In this document: positions 7,530-15,772 of the stretch, one piece after another
Position numbering within the stretch: position 1 is the stretch's first letter
Layout: every line of letters starts with the position of its first letter
DNA from: Pseudomonadota bacterium
GTDB lineage: Bacteria; Pseudomonadota; Alphaproteobacteria; Rhizobiales; Beijerinckiaceae
Length of the DNA stretch: 41,762 bases
Reading direction: 5' to 3'
NCBI GenBank assembly: GCA_023386155.1
Contig: JAEWKH010000114.1
Location: 1-41,762, forward strand
The notes under the pieces: generated by a model
Seen by the model: the letters and a program-made list of their open reading frames with translations, nothing else
Databases searched by the model: none
What the model was told of the DNA's origin: nothing
Translations under genes and position numbers: made by a program

Positions 7530-8908
7530 ACAATGTCCCGATGATCCCGGCGCGTCGTGCGGATCCGGCGGGCCGCTCCTGCAACCTGCCGAGCTAGCGC
7601 ATCGTGCGAAAAAGTGGACCCACTTTTCACGTCCGATGCGCTAAGTCCAGGATCATGAATGCCCCGATTCGGGGGGCTCCTCAAACCGGATAGAAGGAAG
7701 GCCAGACAGCACGCGAACGCGGCCACCCAGCCGATTCCTGCGGACAAGAGAAGGGCCGGGCTGGACCCCGCCAGGACAGCGGAGAGAACCCGCGCGAGCG
7801 CAGCCGCCGCAATCAGCGAATAGGCTGCATTAGCCAGTGGCGACGACCGGAACGACATCTTATCACGCTTGCGGGTGACGCTCGTCATGACCGCTATGGC
7901 GGTCGTTCCTAGTCCACCGACCGACCATATGTGAAGGATGGCGATGTCGCTTATGGGACCGATCTCTGCCTCGGCGAGGCCCAGGGCCAGGAATCCAAGA
8001 TTGATCCAGGCAACACCTGCAAGCATTGCGGCGACGCCGGAAAACCGGCGCGCTTCCCAGGGCTCAAGGAGAGCCAACCGCTTGATACCGATGAAGCCTG
8101 CAACAATCGCCGGAACGCCACACGGGAGGCCAAGCGACCACAGCAAAACGGCTGCCGCTGCGAAGATTCGGTGAGCAAGCGCAAGACGTGAGTTTGCGGG
8201 ATCCGGCGGCATCAGGCTCGCGCGTTCATGCGCCGCATTCACGAGGGCATACGAGATCCGGCCGCCGAGTTCCAAGCAGAGCAATATGATTGCGGAGAGG
8301 CTGATCCGCGTCGGCACCGGGCCCGGCAGGGAGGCATAGGCGGCCATGGCGCCTGCGAGGGATTGGACGATGACGAGGATAACCACATAGGCCGCACCGC
8401 GGGCTCTCGCGACGATCGAGTGGTGCGCGAGAACAACGCATGCCGCCGTGTTGGCGCTCACCTGCAGAAGGAGGCCGGCTTCCGGTGCAACCCATGTCTG
8501 GGGCAATGCCAGCGCGTGGCACAGAAGCGAAGCCTCGAGGATTCCGCGAGAGGCAACGGCCCGCTTGGTCCAACGCGGAAGCGCCACGGACAGAAAGCCG
8601 ATCCAGAGCAATGGCACGAAGCCTACCAGAAGGTTCTGCGCATGCGAGGCTTCATAGGCCGACCCGGGCAACAGGACCGCGACGGCCGCCAGGCACGCGA
8701 GACCGAATGCGGCACGAAACGTCTGGCCACCGCGGCTCTCACCTGCCGCGTTGCCACCCGCACGCAAGGCCTCCGAGGCCGGGATGTCGCCCTTGCTCGG
8801 TCGGCCGGGCTCCCCTGTTTCAGAAACGGATTCCGGCGCTGGTTGGGCATGAATGCGATCCCAGGCACAGGGGCGGCAGATGTCCCTTGGTTTCGCAGGC
8901 CTAGCCAA
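7526..8908 (-). CDS. Divergent NnrS-family membrane protein
   Basis: Up to 460 residues with about 11-12 hydrophobic segments. NnrS-like signatures are recognisable though diverged: HAQNLLVGFVPLLWIGFLSV near residue 90, PRWTKR directly after, and LHIWSVGGLGTTAIAVMTSV near residue 330, corresponding to the H-x-x-x-x-GAIG-x-MTLAVMTR block of NnrS. NnrS proteins are heme and copper membrane proteins linked to resistance to nitric-oxide stress in denitrifiers. No ATG start is available; a TTG at 8908 overlaps ubiV by 8 bp and adds a soluble leader with CRPC and HAQPAP. The true start could lie later. The last ~40 codons run through a palindromic repeat (7595-7643), so the C-terminus looks altered by repeat insertion. 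Confidence 0.75.
   Translation of the reverse strand: MARPAKPRDICRPCAWDRIHAQPAPESVSETGEPGRPSKGDIPASEALRAGGNAAGESRGGQTFRAAFGLACLAAVAVLLPGSAYEASHAQNLLVGFVPLLWIGFLSVALPRWTKRAVASRGILEASLLCHALALPQTWVAPEAGLLLQVSANTAACVVLAHHSIVARARGAAYVVILVIVQSLAGAMAAYASLPGPVPTRISLSAIILLCLELGGRISYALVNAAHERASLMPPDPANSRLALAHRIFAAAAVLLWSLGLPCGVPAIVAGFIGIKRLALLEPWEARRFSGVAAMLAGVAWINLGFLALGLAEAEIGPISDIAILHIWSVGGLGTTAIAVMTSVTRKRDKMSFRSSPLANAAYSLIAAAALARVLSAVLAGSSPALLLSAGIGWVAAFACCLAFLLSGLRSPPNRGIHDPGLSASDVKSGSTFSHDALARQVAGAARRIRTTRRDHRDIV
7595..7643. repeat. 49-bp palindromic dispersed repeat inside the nnrS 3' end
   Basis: The outer arms TAGCGCATCG and CGATGCGCTA are perfect inverted repeats (10 bp), and the inner arms GTGCGAAAAAGTGG and CCCACTTTTCACG nearly so. 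It is a full-length relative of the degenerate copy at 6308-6354. It is read through in frame as the C-terminal tail of the NnrS-like protein. Repeats of this type are abundant in Methylobacteriaceae and relatives and may form stable hairpins in RNA. Confidence 0.8.
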
Positions 8909-9830
8909 CCGTCATCCCTGCGCCGTTCGCTCCCAGGGCAGCCCCCGATCGAAATCGACTCCCGGCCTCTCCAGCATAGAACCCGTTCGAGAAGGAAACG
9001 CCTTCACAGATCGATGCCAGCGCTTCCCTGCCCTGTCCGGGATCGACGACGCCATCGGCCACGTCGCGGAAGATCTTCGCCACTGCCACCATGTCGCAGG
9101 TCTGCGGAGAGATCCTGCAGGACGCAACGCCCATGGCTTCGAGATCGGGAATGCTTTCGATCAAGTTGACATAGGTCGATGACAGCGTCTGCACGCCATT
9201 GATCGACAGGAATTTCTGTCCGTCCAGGGTATCGGTCGCGAGTCCGTCGGGATCCTTGCCGCACACGAACTGGCAGTTGTCCTTGGTGAGCTTGTGGAGC
9301 CGTGCATGGTAGCACCGGGCCGAGATCGCCAGGGGCGCTCTTCCGAAGGACCAGACCTCGAGGTCCACGCCCGGACAGGACTCGGCCAGGATGCGAATGG
9401 ATGCGGCGGACAACTCCGGTGGAAGGCAGACCCGGCATGCGCCGTTCCGGGCCAGCCATTTCAGCGTCGCCTCGTTGTAGACGTTCACGTAAGGACCGAT
9501 CGCGTGAGCGCGACCGGCGAGATTCGCGAGCGCCGAGATATCGTTGACCTCGACCAGATAATCAGCCTCCCGTGCCAGCGAGGCGGTCTGCTTTCGCTCT
9601 CTTTCCAGGGTGACGAGCGCAAGAGAACTCAGGACCACGTCCTTTCCGGCCCGCGCCAGGCGCTCGGCGACATCCGGGATCATGTCCTGGAAGAAGGGCA
9701 AGCGCTTCGAACAGACAACTTCCCCGATGCAGACGGCATCGACGGGTGCCTCGTCCGCGATCCGATAATGGTAGTCGCGCCACACGGAGGGTTCCCAATT
9801 GTACAGAACCGGGCCGAGCGTCAGCTTCAT
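8901..9830 (-). CDS. ubiV: O2-independent ubiquinone biosynthesis protein UbiV (peptidase U32 family)
   Basis: 309 residues. U32-family protein that, with UbiU, forms the Fe-S heterodimer hydroxylating the ubiquinone ring without oxygen. The UbiV hallmark start MKLTLGPVLYNW is present, as are IGEVVCSKR and the cysteine cluster ARCYHARLHKLTKDNCQFVCG (shown in part as ARC, DNC and FVC), matching the [4Fe-4S] ligands. It lies 15 bp downstream of ubiU in a ubiT-ubiU-ubiV order. Length is slightly above the E. coli protein, with a Gly/Ala-rich tail (GSRFRSGAALGANGAG) of unknown meaning. It overlaps the nnrS-like frame by 8 bp. Confidence 0.94.
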   Translation of the reverse strand: MKLTLGPVLYNWEPSVWRDYHYRIADEAPVDAVCIGEVVCSKRLPFFQDMIPDVAERLARAGKDVVLSSLALVTLERERKQTASLAREADYLVEVNDISALANLAGRAHAIGPYVNVYNEATLKWLARNGACRVCLPPELSAASIRILAESCPGVDLEVWSFGRAPLAISARCYHARLHKLTKDNCQFVCGKDPDGLATDTLDGQKFLSINGVQTLSSTYVNLIESIPDLEAMGVASCRISPQTCDMVAVAKIFRDVADGVVDPGQGREALASICEGVSFSNGFYAGEAGSRFRSGAALGANGAGMTVG

Positions 9831-9845
9831 GATGGTTCCCCTTTC

Positions 9846-10823
9846 TCACCGCCACGTCTTGCGGTAGGCGCCCAGCGTATTGCTCTGCCCCTCGCTCATC
9901 CGCTGCAGCATGCCGGCGGGTATGGAGCGCCCCTGGTCCAGGGCCGTGAGTGCCTCGCGGAAGGAGCGCACCACGTTCTCGATATAAGCTCGGCTCCGCT
10001 GCCTCCCCTCGATCTTCAGGGCCGTGACGCCCGCATCCCGCAGGCCGGGCAGAAGCGTCGCGGCATCGAGACTGACCGGATCCTCGAAGATATAGCCGCT
10101 TGAAAGCCCGGCTTTGAACCGCCCCTTGCACAAGGTCGGATAGGCCGCCGCCTCGCCCTTGCCGAACCTGTTGATGGTCATGCCGCCGAGCCGGGAGACG
10201 ATGGTGCCGCCCTCCTCCTCATAGGTCACATGGCTGGCGGGCGAACACACGCCGTTCATGTTGGGGGACAACCCGGTCGCGTAGGACGACAGGGAGCAGC
10301 GCCCTTCCGCCATCACGCACAATCCTCCGAAGACGAAGACTTCGACTTCGCAGGCCGTCGCGCGCGTGATAGCCGCGATCTCGGGCACGCTCAGCACGCG
10401 CGGCAGGACCACACGCTTCGCATTGAACCGCTGGACGTAGAAAGCGATCGCGTCGGGATTGGCGGCCGCGGCCTGGACCGATACATGCAGGCGCGTCCCG
10501 GGATGGGATTCCGCCGCGTAGGCCATAAGCCCGACATCGCAGAGAATGAGGGCATCGGCGCCGGCCGCCACCGCGTCATCCACCGCTTGACGCCATAAAT
10601 CGACAGCTCCGGCACGGGCGAATGTATTGATGGCCACCAGCACCCGCGCGCCGCGCCCCTGCGCATAGGCGACGCCATCCGCGAGCTCTTCGGGGCTGAA
10701 GTTCAGGCCGGGGAAGTTGCGGGCATTCGTCTCGTTCCGAAAGCCGCAATACACCGCATCCGCGCCGGCATCGACCGCCGCGCGAAGGGAGGCCGGTGTT
10801 CCGGCCGGACAGATCAATTCCAT
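9846..10823 (-). CDS. ubiU: O2-independent ubiquinone biosynthesis protein UbiU (peptidase U32 family)
   Basis: 325 residues from the ATG at 10823, which gives the family N-terminus MELICPAGTPASLRAAVDAG; in-frame DNA further upstream lies within ubiT and is ignored. Cysteines of the [4Fe-4S] site are seen in GGLCVMAEGRCSLSSY, NMNGVCSPASH and TLCKGRFK. UbiU pairs with UbiV to hydroxylate the quinone head group in anoxic cells, probably using prephenate as oxygen donor as described for E. coli. It sits 16 bp behind ubiT and 15 bp before ubiV, so one transcript is expected. Confidence 0.95.
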   Translation of the reverse strand: MELICPAGTPASLRAAVDAGADAVYCGFRNETNARNFPGLNFSPEELADGVAYAQGRGARVLVAINTFARAGAVDLWRQAVDDAVAAGADALILCDVGLMAYAAESHPGTRLHVSVQAAAANPDAIAFYVQRFNAKRVVLPRVLSVPEIAAITRATACEVEVFVFGGLCVMAEGRCSLSSYATGLSPNMNGVCSPASHVTYEEEGGTIVSRLGGMTINRFGKGEAAAYPTLCKGRFKAGLSSGYIFEDPVSLDAATLLPGLRDAGVTALKIEGRQRSRAYIENVVRSFREALTALDQGRSIPAGMLQRMSEGQSNTLGAYRKTWR

Positions 10824-10839
10824 GTGCTTTTCCCTTGTC

Positions 10840-11373
10840 TTATTGCGGTGCCCTGCGGTCTGACGTCCGCTGTCCGCCCTGCGCATGCCGGACAAAGGCC
10901 TGCCCGATCTGTCCCAGGGGGCCGAGCAAGGCCGCTGCCTCCTGGATGACATCGACGCCTGCATCGTCGATCGCGTTCCTGAGGGCGAGAACCGCCTCGA
11001 TATCGCCCTCCACCACGATCGTGCGGGAGAAGAACAGGGCATCGCCGTCGTAGGACCCGTCGACCATGCCGAGCAGGGCCGCCAGCGGACCGGAGATCCT
11101 GGCGTCGAGTGACGCGTTCAGACTGCGTACCGCTCTGATCCGCGGGGCCTGCGCGCCCGTGTCGAGGATGAACGCAAACGGCAGGTCGGAAGGAGCAAGC
11201 CCGTATCGCTTCCCGGCATGCGGCCCCAGGCGCTCGAACATGCGCGGATGCTGCCGCACGATCCGCTTCAGCACGGCCGCCAGGAACAGTTCGAGCGGCG
11301 GCAGAGGAAGCGGCCGCAATGCGGCGGAGATGAGAGGGGGCAGAGGCGAAACGGGCGTGTGGAGCAGCGTCAT
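10840..11373 (-). CDS. ubiT: O2-independent ubiquinone biosynthesis accessory factor UbiT (SCP2 domain)
   Basis: 177 residues, close to the E. coli UbiT length. It has a hydrophobic, proline-rich N-terminus (PLPPLELFLAAVLKRIV) and an SCP2-type lipid-binding fold from about residue 45 (YGLAPSDLPFAFILDTG, then GPLAALLGMVDGSYDGDALFFSR). The GSYDGDALFFSR signature is diagnostic of UbiT. It binds quinone intermediates and replaces UbiJ in the anaerobic pathway. It is first in the ubiTUV operon, with an FNR-type box about 53 bp upstream shared with the divergent ubiD. Confidence 0.93.
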   Translation of the reverse strand: MTLLHTPVSPLPPLISAALRPLPLPPLELFLAAVLKRIVRQHPRMFERLGPHAGKRYGLAPSDLPFAFILDTGAQAPRIRAVRSLNASLDARISGPLAALLGMVDGSYDGDALFFSRTIVVEGDIEAVLALRNAIDDAGVDVIQEAAALLGPLGQIGQAFVRHAQGGQRTSDRRAPQ

Positions 11374-11419
11374 CAGGTCATCCTTGAGACTTCTCTACAG
11401 GCTGAAGCCAAGCTTGTGT

Positions 11420-11433
11420 TTGCGCTGGAGCAA
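11420..11433. promoter_or_regulatory. FNR/FixK-type box TTGCGCTGGAGCAA
   Basis: Matches TTG(A/C)-N6-(T/G)CAA with symmetric TTGC and GCAA arms. It lies in the 113-bp divergent gap, its centre about 53 bp from the ubiT start and 60 bp from the ubiD start, so one bound activator could serve both. Anaerobic ubiTUV expression under Fnr is known in E. coli, which supports this assignment. Confidence 0.65.
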
Positions 11434-11486
11434 GGACAGGAGCACCTGCCGGGCTCATCGAAGATGACGCTGAGCAGAGGACAACA

Positions 11487-13004
11487 ATGACAAACCGTGA
11501 CTTGCCCAACGTCCAGGACCTTCGGGACTTCATGGCGCTTCTGGAAGAACGCGGCCGTCTCGTCCGGATTCGGGAGCCGGTCTCGGTGGTGCACGAGATC
11601 ACCGAGATCCATCGGCGCGTGCTCCGGGAGAACGGCCCTGCCCTGCTGTTCGAGCGAGCCGTCCAGCCCGATGGCCGTTTTGCGGACATGCCTGTCCTCG
11701 TCAATCTGTTCGGCACGACTGAGCGCATCGCCTGGGGACTCGGGGTCGAGCCGGACGGTCTGCGCGCTCTCGGCGAGCATCTCGCCGAACTGCGCGAGCC
11801 GCGTCCGCCCCAAAGCCTCGCGGATACGTGGCGCAAACTCCCGCTGGCACGGGCGGCCCTCGCCATGCGCTCCAAGGAGGTGAAGGGCCAGCCCCGAACC
11901 GTGCTGGCCGGCGAGGCTGTCGATCTCGGACGGCTTCCTGTCCAGATCTGCTGGCCGGGGGAACCCGCGCCCCTTGTCACATGGCCTCTCGTCGTCACGC
12001 GTCCCCCGGACAGCACCCGCTTGGACGACTACAATGTCGGCGTGTACCGGATGCAGGTGCTCGGCCGGGATCGGGCCATCATGCGCTGGCTCGCCCATCG
12101 CGGAGGGGCCCGCCATCATCGCCACTGGGTCGCGGCAGGCCAGCCGATGCCGGTCGCGGTCGTGATCGGGGCCGACCCGTCCACCACGCTGGCCGCAGTC
12201 CTCCCCCTCCCGGAGAACCTGTCGGAACTGCGCTTCTCGGGCCTTCTGAGGGGGCAGCGCTCCAGGCTCATGCCCTGCGTCAGCATTCCCCTTCAGGTCC
12301 CGGCGGATGCGGAAATCGTCATCGAGGGGCTGGTATCCGCCAGCGAGACCGCGCCCGAGGGGCCCTTCGGGGATCATACGGGCTACTACAATGCCGTCGA
12401 ACCGTTTCCCGTCATGCAGGTGACCGCGATCACGATGCGGCGGGACCCGATCTACCTTTCCACCTTCACCGGGCGCGCGCCCGACGAGCCCTCCCGCATC
12501 GGCGAGGCCCTGAACGAGCTGTTCGTTCCGATCCTGAAGCGCCAGTTCCCGGAGATCGTGGACATATGGCTTCCGCCGGAAGCCTGCTCCTATCGGATCG
12601 CAATCCTCTCCATCGCCAAGCGATACGCGGGACAGGCTCGCCGTGTGATGCTCGGGTTGTGGTCGCTGCTCCCTCAGTTCACCTATACGAAGCTCCTGAT
12701 CGTGGTCGACGAGGACATCGACGTGCGCTCCTGGGACGACGTCATGTGGGCCGTCGCGACACGCTCGGACCCCTCACGGGACCTTGTCGCCATCAACGAC
12801 ACGCCCATCGATTACCTTGATTTCGCCTCCCCGAAATCGGGCCTGGGCGGCAAGCTCGGCATCGACGCCACCATCAAGATCCCCCCGGAAGTGGACCGGG
12901 AATGGGGCCGGGTCCTCGACATGGATCCTGCCGTAACGGCACGCATCGACGGGATCTGGGACAGGCTTGGGCTCGGCACGGATCGTCTCAAGGGAGCAGC
13001 CTGA
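11487..13004 (+). CDS. ubiD: UbiD-family prenylated-FMN decarboxylase
   Basis: 505 residues, normal for UbiD. It decarboxylates 3-polyprenyl-4-hydroxybenzoate in ubiquinone synthesis using the prFMN cofactor made by UbiX. Visible features: N-terminal LRDFMALLEERGRLVRI, DDYNVGVYRMQVLGRDR, the catalytic-region segment SASETAPEGPFGDHTGYY carrying the conserved E-x-P-x-G-D-H-T-G-Y, and PDEPSRIGEALNELFVP. Its partner ubiX overlaps by one base. The divergence from ubiTUV, with a shared FNR-type site, suggests these copies serve the anaerobic quinone route. A related aromatic-acid decarboxylase is possible but less likely given this context. Confidence 0.9.
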   Translation: MTNRDLPNVQDLRDFMALLEERGRLVRIREPVSVVHEITEIHRRVLRENGPALLFERAVQPDGRFADMPVLVNLFGTTERIAWGLGVEPDGLRALGEHLAELREPRPPQSLADTWRKLPLARAALAMRSKEVKGQPRTVLAGEAVDLGRLPVQICWPGEPAPLVTWPLVVTRPPDSTRLDDYNVGVYRMQVLGRDRAIMRWLAHRGGARHHRHWVAAGQPMPVAVVIGADPSTTLAAVLPLPENLSELRFSGLLRGQRSRLMPCVSIPLQVPADAEIVIEGLVSASETAPEGPFGDHTGYYNAVEPFPVMQVTAITMRRDPIYLSTFTGRAPDEPSRIGEALNELFVPILKRQFPEIVDIWLPPEACSYRIAILSIAKRYAGQARRVMLGLWSLLPQFTYTKLLIVVDEDIDVRSWDDVMWAVATRSDPSRDLVAINDTPIDYLDFASPKSGLGGKLGIDATIKIPPEVDREWGRVLDMDPAVTARIDGIWDRLGLGTDRLKGAA

Positions 13005-13576
13005 TGTCATCGCCCCGCGTCGTAATCGGCATCAGCGGCGCTTCCGGCGCCCTGCTCGGCATTCGGGCGGTGGAGCTTCTCGCTGCGGCGGGATGCGAGA
13101 CCCATCTCGTGGTCTCCCGAAGCGCGGAGCGGACGATTGCCCACGAAGTGGGTGACGACGCTCTCCGCCGGGTCCAGGCGATGTCCGCCTGCAGTCATTC
13201 CATCGAGGATGTCGGAGCGACGATCGCAAGCGGTTCCTTCCGGACGGCCGGGATGATCGTGGCGCCCTGCTCCATGCGGACCCTATCGGCCATAGCCAAC
13301 AGCTCCGCCGACAATCTCCTCGTCCGGGCCGCCGACGTTCACCTGAAAGAGAGGCGCCGGCTGGTATTGCTCACCAGGGAAACGCCACTCCATCTGGGCC
13401 ATATCCGCCTGATGGCGGCAGCGACCGAACTCGGGGCCATCGTCGCCCCTCCCGTTCCCGCCTATTATCGTAGGCCGCAATCCGTCTCCGAGATCGTCGA
13501 CCACACCGCGCGCAGGGCTATCGACCTGCTTGACCTCGACATTCCCGCCCTTGCCGATCCCTGGACCGGATTGTAG
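13004..13576 (+). CDS. ubiX: Flavin prenyltransferase UbiX
   Basis: 190 residues from the ATG at 13004, which overlaps the ubiD stop (TGATG); upstream in-frame DNA lies inside ubiD. The nucleotide-binding start VVIGISGASGALLGIRAVELL, the middle APCSMRTLSAIANSSADNLL and the basic LVLLTRETPLHLGHIRLM are family signatures. It makes prenylated FMN from FMN and dimethylallyl phosphate for the adjacent UbiD. Translational coupling with ubiD fits their dependence. Confidence 0.95.
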   Translation: MSSPRVVIGISGASGALLGIRAVELLAAAGCETHLVVSRSAERTIAHEVGDDALRRVQAMSACSHSIEDVGATIASGSFRTAGMIVAPCSMRTLSAIANSSADNLLVRAADVHLKERRRLVLLTRETPLHLGHIRLMAAATELGAIVAPPVPAYYRRPQSVSEIVDHTARRAIDLLDLDIPALADPWTGL

Positions 13577-13726
13577 CGCCTTCCGGCCTGAATCCTGCGG
13601 AAACACCAGCCCGCATGACATGAGCTTCCATGCGAATCTCATCGTCAGGCTCCATAAAGGCAACAATTGCCCTCGCCCTCGATTGCACGCTGCATCGATG
13701 GACGGCAAGGGTGCCAGGCAGTACAG

Positions 13727-14179
13727 CTACTCGTAACTGCGGTGCGCTTCTCCTTGCCAGTGACCCTGCCCCTTCAAGGCATCCGCCACCTCGCGCGGCA
13801 TGTAGTTTTCATCGTGCTTCGCGAGGACCGTATCGGCCTTGAAGACACCGGACGGCTCCAGCACGCCTTCGGCAACAACACCCTGCCCTTCACGGAACAG
13901 GTCGGGCAGGAGGCCCTGGTAGCACACGTGCACCGCGCCGTTCCCGTCCTCCACCCTGAAGGCGACGATCTGGTTATCGCCCCTTTGAACCGATGCCTCC
14001 TGCACGAGACCGCCGAGGCGAAAGCGCACGCCGTAAGAAACGCGCTTGGCCTGAATCTCGCTCGGCGTATGGAAGAACACGATGGCATCGCGCATGGCGA
14101 AGGATGCGAGCCCGAGCGCGGCGGCGATCGTGGCCACGCCGCTTCCGATAAAGGTCAGTCGCCTTTGCTTGCGGGTCAT
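13727..14179 (-). CDS. ccmE: Cytochrome c-type biogenesis heme chaperone CcmE
   Basis: 150 residues. One N-terminal membrane anchor (about residues 8-28) follows the basic MTRKQRRLTF; the periplasmic OB-fold domain carries the heme-binding motif HDENY (H122 and Y126). CcmE binds heme covalently through this histidine and passes it to apocytochrome c. The usual ccm neighbours (ccmF, ccmH and so on) are absent here, so this is a detached ccmE, either the only copy or a second one. A ribosome site (GAGGA) precedes the ATG and an FNR-type box lies about 65 bp upstream, tying it to anaerobic cytochrome demand. Confidence 0.95.
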   Translation of the reverse strand: MTRKQRRLTFIGSGVATIAAALGLASFAMRDAIVFFHTPSEIQAKRVSYGVRFRLGGLVQEASVQRGDNQIVAFRVEDGNGAVHVCYQGLLPDLFREGQGVVAEGVLEPSGVFKADTVLAKHDENYMPREVADALKGQGHWQGEAHRSYE

Positions 14180-14239
14180 TCCTCATGTCTCCGGACGTGC
14201 AATCAGGCTCTTCCCTAGCACCGGTTCGCCGATCCGGAT

Positions 14240-14253
14240 TTGACGGAGCGCAA
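14240..14253. promoter_or_regulatory. FNR/FixK-type box TTGACGGAGCGCAA
   Basis: Matches TTG(A/C)-N6-(T/G)CAA, 60 bp before the ccmE start on the minus strand. On the plus strand the next gene is the ferredoxin at 14419, about 165 bp away, so ccmE is the likelier target. The rest of 14180-14418 shows nothing else that I can name. Confidence 0.6.
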
Positions 14254-14418
14254 GGTCACCGTCGCTCTGCCCTGATAGAGAATGGTCATTCCGCCGCACG
14301 GTCGAGCCTGGCTGCACACAGCACCTCCGACGAGGCCCCGCCAGGCGAACCAGAGCAAGATTGAGCGAGCCTGCCGCAGGCCAGCGCTTGCCAAAGCGAA
14401 TGTGAACTGGAGGTCTTC

Positions 14419-14739
14419 GTGATCGTCTGCTCTTGCAATGTCTTCTCGGATGGCGAGGTGCGTGCCTGCCTCAACCCGGGTCCAGGCTGTCCAAACACTC
14501 CTGCCCAGGTCTATCGCTGCCTTGGATGCGGCCCCCAATGCGGCAGGTGCGCCACCACCATCCGGGCGATCATGGATAAGGCCCTTGCCGAAAAGCATGC
14601 CTGCTCGGCAGATTGTGAAACGGCCTGTCCGTTGGCCCAGCAGGCCAATTCCAACGAACCAGGAGAGCGCCCGGCGAGGAAGTGGTCCGCCGGAGCCGCT
14701 GCCGTCACGAACCGGAGACGGGCTGGTTCAAAACCGTAA
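14419..14739 (+). CDS. Bfd-like (2Fe-2S)-binding ferredoxin
   Basis: 106 residues with a GTG start preceded by GGAGG. The first 60 residues match the BFD-type [2Fe-2S] domain: MIVCSCNVFSD, then YRCLGCGPQCGRC. Bacterioferritin-associated ferredoxin donates electrons to release iron from bacterioferritin, but stand-alone Bfd-like domains have other roles too. No bacterioferritin gene is nearby. The tail contains extra cysteines (HACSADCETACP) and then a Pro/Arg-rich end that overlaps the 3' end of convergent modA by 35 bp. The lower part of the tail may be an accidental extension. Confidence 0.8.
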   Translation: MIVCSCNVFSDGEVRACLNPGPGCPNTPAQVYRCLGCGPQCGRCATTIRAIMDKALAEKHACSADCETACPLAQQANSNEPGERPARKWSAGAAAVTNRRRAGSKP

Positions 14740-15523
14740 AGCCCTGTCTCTCGAAGGCCGGTCTCGCGGAAGGAGAACGCAAATAGGCCAGGAAGGCACC
14801 GGCCTCGGGGTGAGCCGTCTCCTTAAGGACGGCCGCCGGATAGACGACCGGCGGGTGGCTGTCCTCCGGAAAAGCCCCGACGATCCTGACATTGGGGTCG
14901 GAGGTCGCATCCGTCTGATAGACGATCCCCAACGGGGCCTCCCCACGCGAGACCAGCAGAAGGGCCGCCCGCACGTTATCGGTCTGGGCAACGGACCCTT
15001 TCACGCCCTCCCAAGCGCCCAGCTTCTCCAGCGCCGTCTTGCCGTATTTGCCGGCCGGCACCGCATCGACATTGGCCATCGCCAGCCTGCCGCCATCCAG
15101 GGCGCCCGCGAGGTCGAGCCCGGGCGCCAGAGTGACTGTGAGGCCGGAGTCTTTCGGGGCGACCAGGACGAGGCGGTTCGCCAGCAGGTTCACGCGGGTC
15201 TCGGGCCGGATGAGGTTTTTCTGCGCGAGATAGTCCATCCAGTCGAGATCAGCCGAGACGAAGACGCCGGCCGGCGCTCCGGACTCGATCTGCTTGGCCA
15301 AGGCATTGCTGCCCGCATAAGAGATCCTCGGGGCCGGTCTGCCGCTTTCGCGCGCATAGCCGGCAGCCACCTCGTCCAGGGCGTTCTTGAGGCTGGCGGC
15401 CGCGAACACGACCAAGTCCTGGCTCTGGGCTCGCGCGAGCGAGCTTGGCAGGGGTGCGCCCAGCCCGAAGGCGAGCCAGCCGGCTCCCATCAGCGACAGC
15501 CAGAAACGTCGTGTCGTCTTCAT
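14705..15523 (-). CDS. modA: Molybdate ABC transporter substrate-binding protein ModA
   Basis: 272 residues. Signal peptide at the start (MKTTRRFWLSLMGAGWLAFG; cleavage near ARA-QS). The mature start VVFAAASLKNALDEVAAGY and later SYAGSNALAKQIESGAP, FVSADLDWMDYL and DAVPAGKYGKTAL are characteristic of ModA. It binds molybdate or tungstate in the periplasm. The permease and ATPase genes (modB, modC) are not adjacent. Position back to back with the molybdenum-dependent formate dehydrogenase operon makes cofactor supply its obvious role here. A possible ModE-like operator lies just upstream. Confidence 0.94.
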   Translation of the reverse strand: MKTTRRFWLSLMGAGWLAFGLGAPLPSSLARAQSQDLVVFAAASLKNALDEVAAGYARESGRPAPRISYAGSNALAKQIESGAPAGVFVSADLDWMDYLAQKNLIRPETRVNLLANRLVLVAPKDSGLTVTLAPGLDLAGALDGGRLAMANVDAVPAGKYGKTALEKLGAWEGVKGSVAQTDNVRAALLLVSRGEAPLGIVYQTDATSDPNVRIVGAFPEDSHPPVVYPAAVLKETAHPEAGAFLAYLRSPSARPAFERQGFTVLNQPVSGS

Positions 15524-15545
15524 ACCCGCTCGCTCTCGGTCGAGG

Positions 15546-15565
15546 TCGCCTATCGACTATAACGG
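15546..15565. promoter_or_regulatory. Possible ModE-like molybdate operator before modA
   Basis: The sequence TCGCCTAT-CGAC-TATAACGG resembles the ModE operator half-sites (CGCTATA and TATAACG), with one arm exact and the other imperfect, about 23 bp upstream of the modA start codon. The spacing is shorter than in E. coli, so this is a weak call. No modE gene is visible in the window. Confidence 0.3.
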
Positions 15566-15690
15566 CAGGCGTGACACGGATAAACAGCCGCGTTTCAAGA
15601 AAACGGCGGGAGAGTGTCCATGCGGACCAGGATCTCGGAACGAGGCTCAACGGCTGCCTGCAACATACGGAACCGATTGACGGATTTTTC

Positions 15691-15707
15691 TGTCGCAGCA
15701 CGCGACA
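15691..15707. promoter_or_regulatory. Inverted repeat upstream of the fds operon
   Basis: TGTCGC-AGCAC-GCGACA is a perfect 6-bp inverted repeat with a 5-bp centre, 65 bp before the fdsG start. It could be an operator for a regulator of formate dehydrogenase (LysR-type FdsR in other bacteria), but no such gene is nearby and no full consensus is met. Confidence 0.35.
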
Positions 15708-15772
15708 ACCGCCTTGCAAATCCGGTATCTCTCCGTCACCCTGGACAGGATAGAACTATTCCAGAGGAAAGA

